Assembly: GCA_024305405.1 (NCBI GenBank)
Contig: JAKNDB010000109.1
Span: forward strand, 3,348,001-3,412,000
Direction of reading: 5' to 3'
DNA length: 64,000 nucleotides
Source of the DNA: Dirofilaria immitis
Taxonomy: Eukaryota; Nematoda; Chromadorea; Rhabditida; Onchocercidae
Shown here one piece after another: positions 63,317-64,000 of the stretch (position 1 is its first letter; the number at the start of each line of letters is the position of its first letter). The translations under genes were made by a program, and so were the position numbers. The notes below the pieces were generated by a model. That model saw nothing but the letters and a program-made list of their open reading frames with translations, did not search any database and was not told where the DNA came from.

Positions 63317-64000
63317 ATTGTATGAAATGGATGTTGATTTAATCAACAATCTAGATTATAATCAGAATATCGAACGCTTCCATGTAATGCGTTTTTCAGT
63401 AGTGAAATAATATCTCTAATTATAATTTTCTAAAAGTAGTTACTTCATAGTGAAGGTATCATAATCATCCGTTTAATTCAAAGTTGTCGATATCTCGGAT
63501 CGCTTGACATTCTCTACAAACAAACGGCACAAACTTACCGACTGAAGTTACATGTATGAAAAAATTGTTTCATGTAAAAGGCGACTGCTTAATTGTAGTA
63601 AACTTAAGAGCTTACTGAAAATGTGCATGACGTCATTATGTTAGAGAACTTCATGTTTATCTGAAAATAATAAAACGAGCAAGTTCGGCAGAGACCAAGG
63701 AACAATTTCCGCTAATCCATAAGATGAAAAGTGGAAATTCCGCTTAATTAGTGAGCCGAATTTAAAAATGTTATTTTAAAACTATTTGTAATAAAGTAGA
63801 AATTTTGTAAAGTTTCCCAAGGATGTTAGTAAAAATTATTAGCTGATTTTCCCTTGTTTATTCGTCTTGTTACTGAAGTTCAAAGATTGGCAACATGTTT
63901 AACTAATTTAATTGTTGTTTCAACAATTAAATTCTGCGAAGTCGTATATGTGATAAATAATGTGTGACAATGTAGAAGCAGTTGAATATAGTAGTGATAC
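63317..64000. other. Intergenic, nothing recognised
   Basis: No exon, RNA gene or repeat could be supported up to the window edge. Confidence 0.45.

Noticed and set aside
1..64000. tRNA, rRNA, spliced-leader RNA and CRISPR arrays
   Set aside because: I looked for T-loop/anticodon patterns, the SL1 sequence and spaced direct repeats and saw none. A tRNAscan or Rfam search could still find something missed by eye.

Overview
The window looks like nuclear DNA from a parasitic nematode, most likely a filarial (onchocercid) worm. Three things point there. It is very AT-rich, with small exons split by short introns that use GTAAG/GTTTGT-type donors and TTTCAG/TTTTAG acceptors. It carries a nematode cuticle collagen gene. 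It also carries a bacterial fragment resembling the C-terminus of the outer-membrane protein BamA of Rickettsiales, which fits a nuclear copy of DNA from the filarial endosymbiont Wolbachia. The species cannot be named from the sequence alone.

Layout. 1-7.1 kb: no gene recognised, one foldback repeat and one copy of a dispersed repeat. 7.1-11.1 kb (minus): an eleven-exon gene for a single-pass membrane protein with a signal peptide and a Cys-rich ectodomain that distantly recalls the MNNL/DSL part of Notch ligands. 13.6-14.3 kb (minus): a two-exon small multi-pass membrane protein whose stop codon abuts a perfect hairpin. 14.3-24.5 kb: empty. 24.5-25.9 kb (minus): a cuticle collagen lacking only its first short exon. 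25.9-36.8 kb: empty apart from a 27-bp triplication. 36.8-39.1 kb (plus): fructose-1,6-bisphosphatase in six exons, with three single-base frameshifts and a lost splice donor. 41.9-43.9 kb (minus): a five-exon SIKE/FGFR1OP2-family coiled-coil gene, with a long ACAT microsatellite upstream. 47.1-47.7 kb (plus): a weak two-exon gene. 48.3-48.7 kb (minus): a second small multi-pass membrane protein. 49.5-50.0 kb: the second copy of the dispersed repeat. 50-54.5 kb: T-rich low-complexity DNA, degenerate repeats and an inverted-repeat/tandem-repeat cluster. 55.3-55.7 kb (minus): the BamA fragment. 55.7-64 kb: mostly empty, with a possible 34-residue gene, coding-like remnants and a perfect 22-bp hairpin.

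The genes do not form a pathway or operon; each has its own spacing and orientation. The most notable points are the bacterial-to-nuclear transfer, the FBPase whose lesions are concentrated in that one gene, and the unidentified DSL-like membrane protein. Gene models were built by reading splice sites and phases by eye, so exon ends are predictions.
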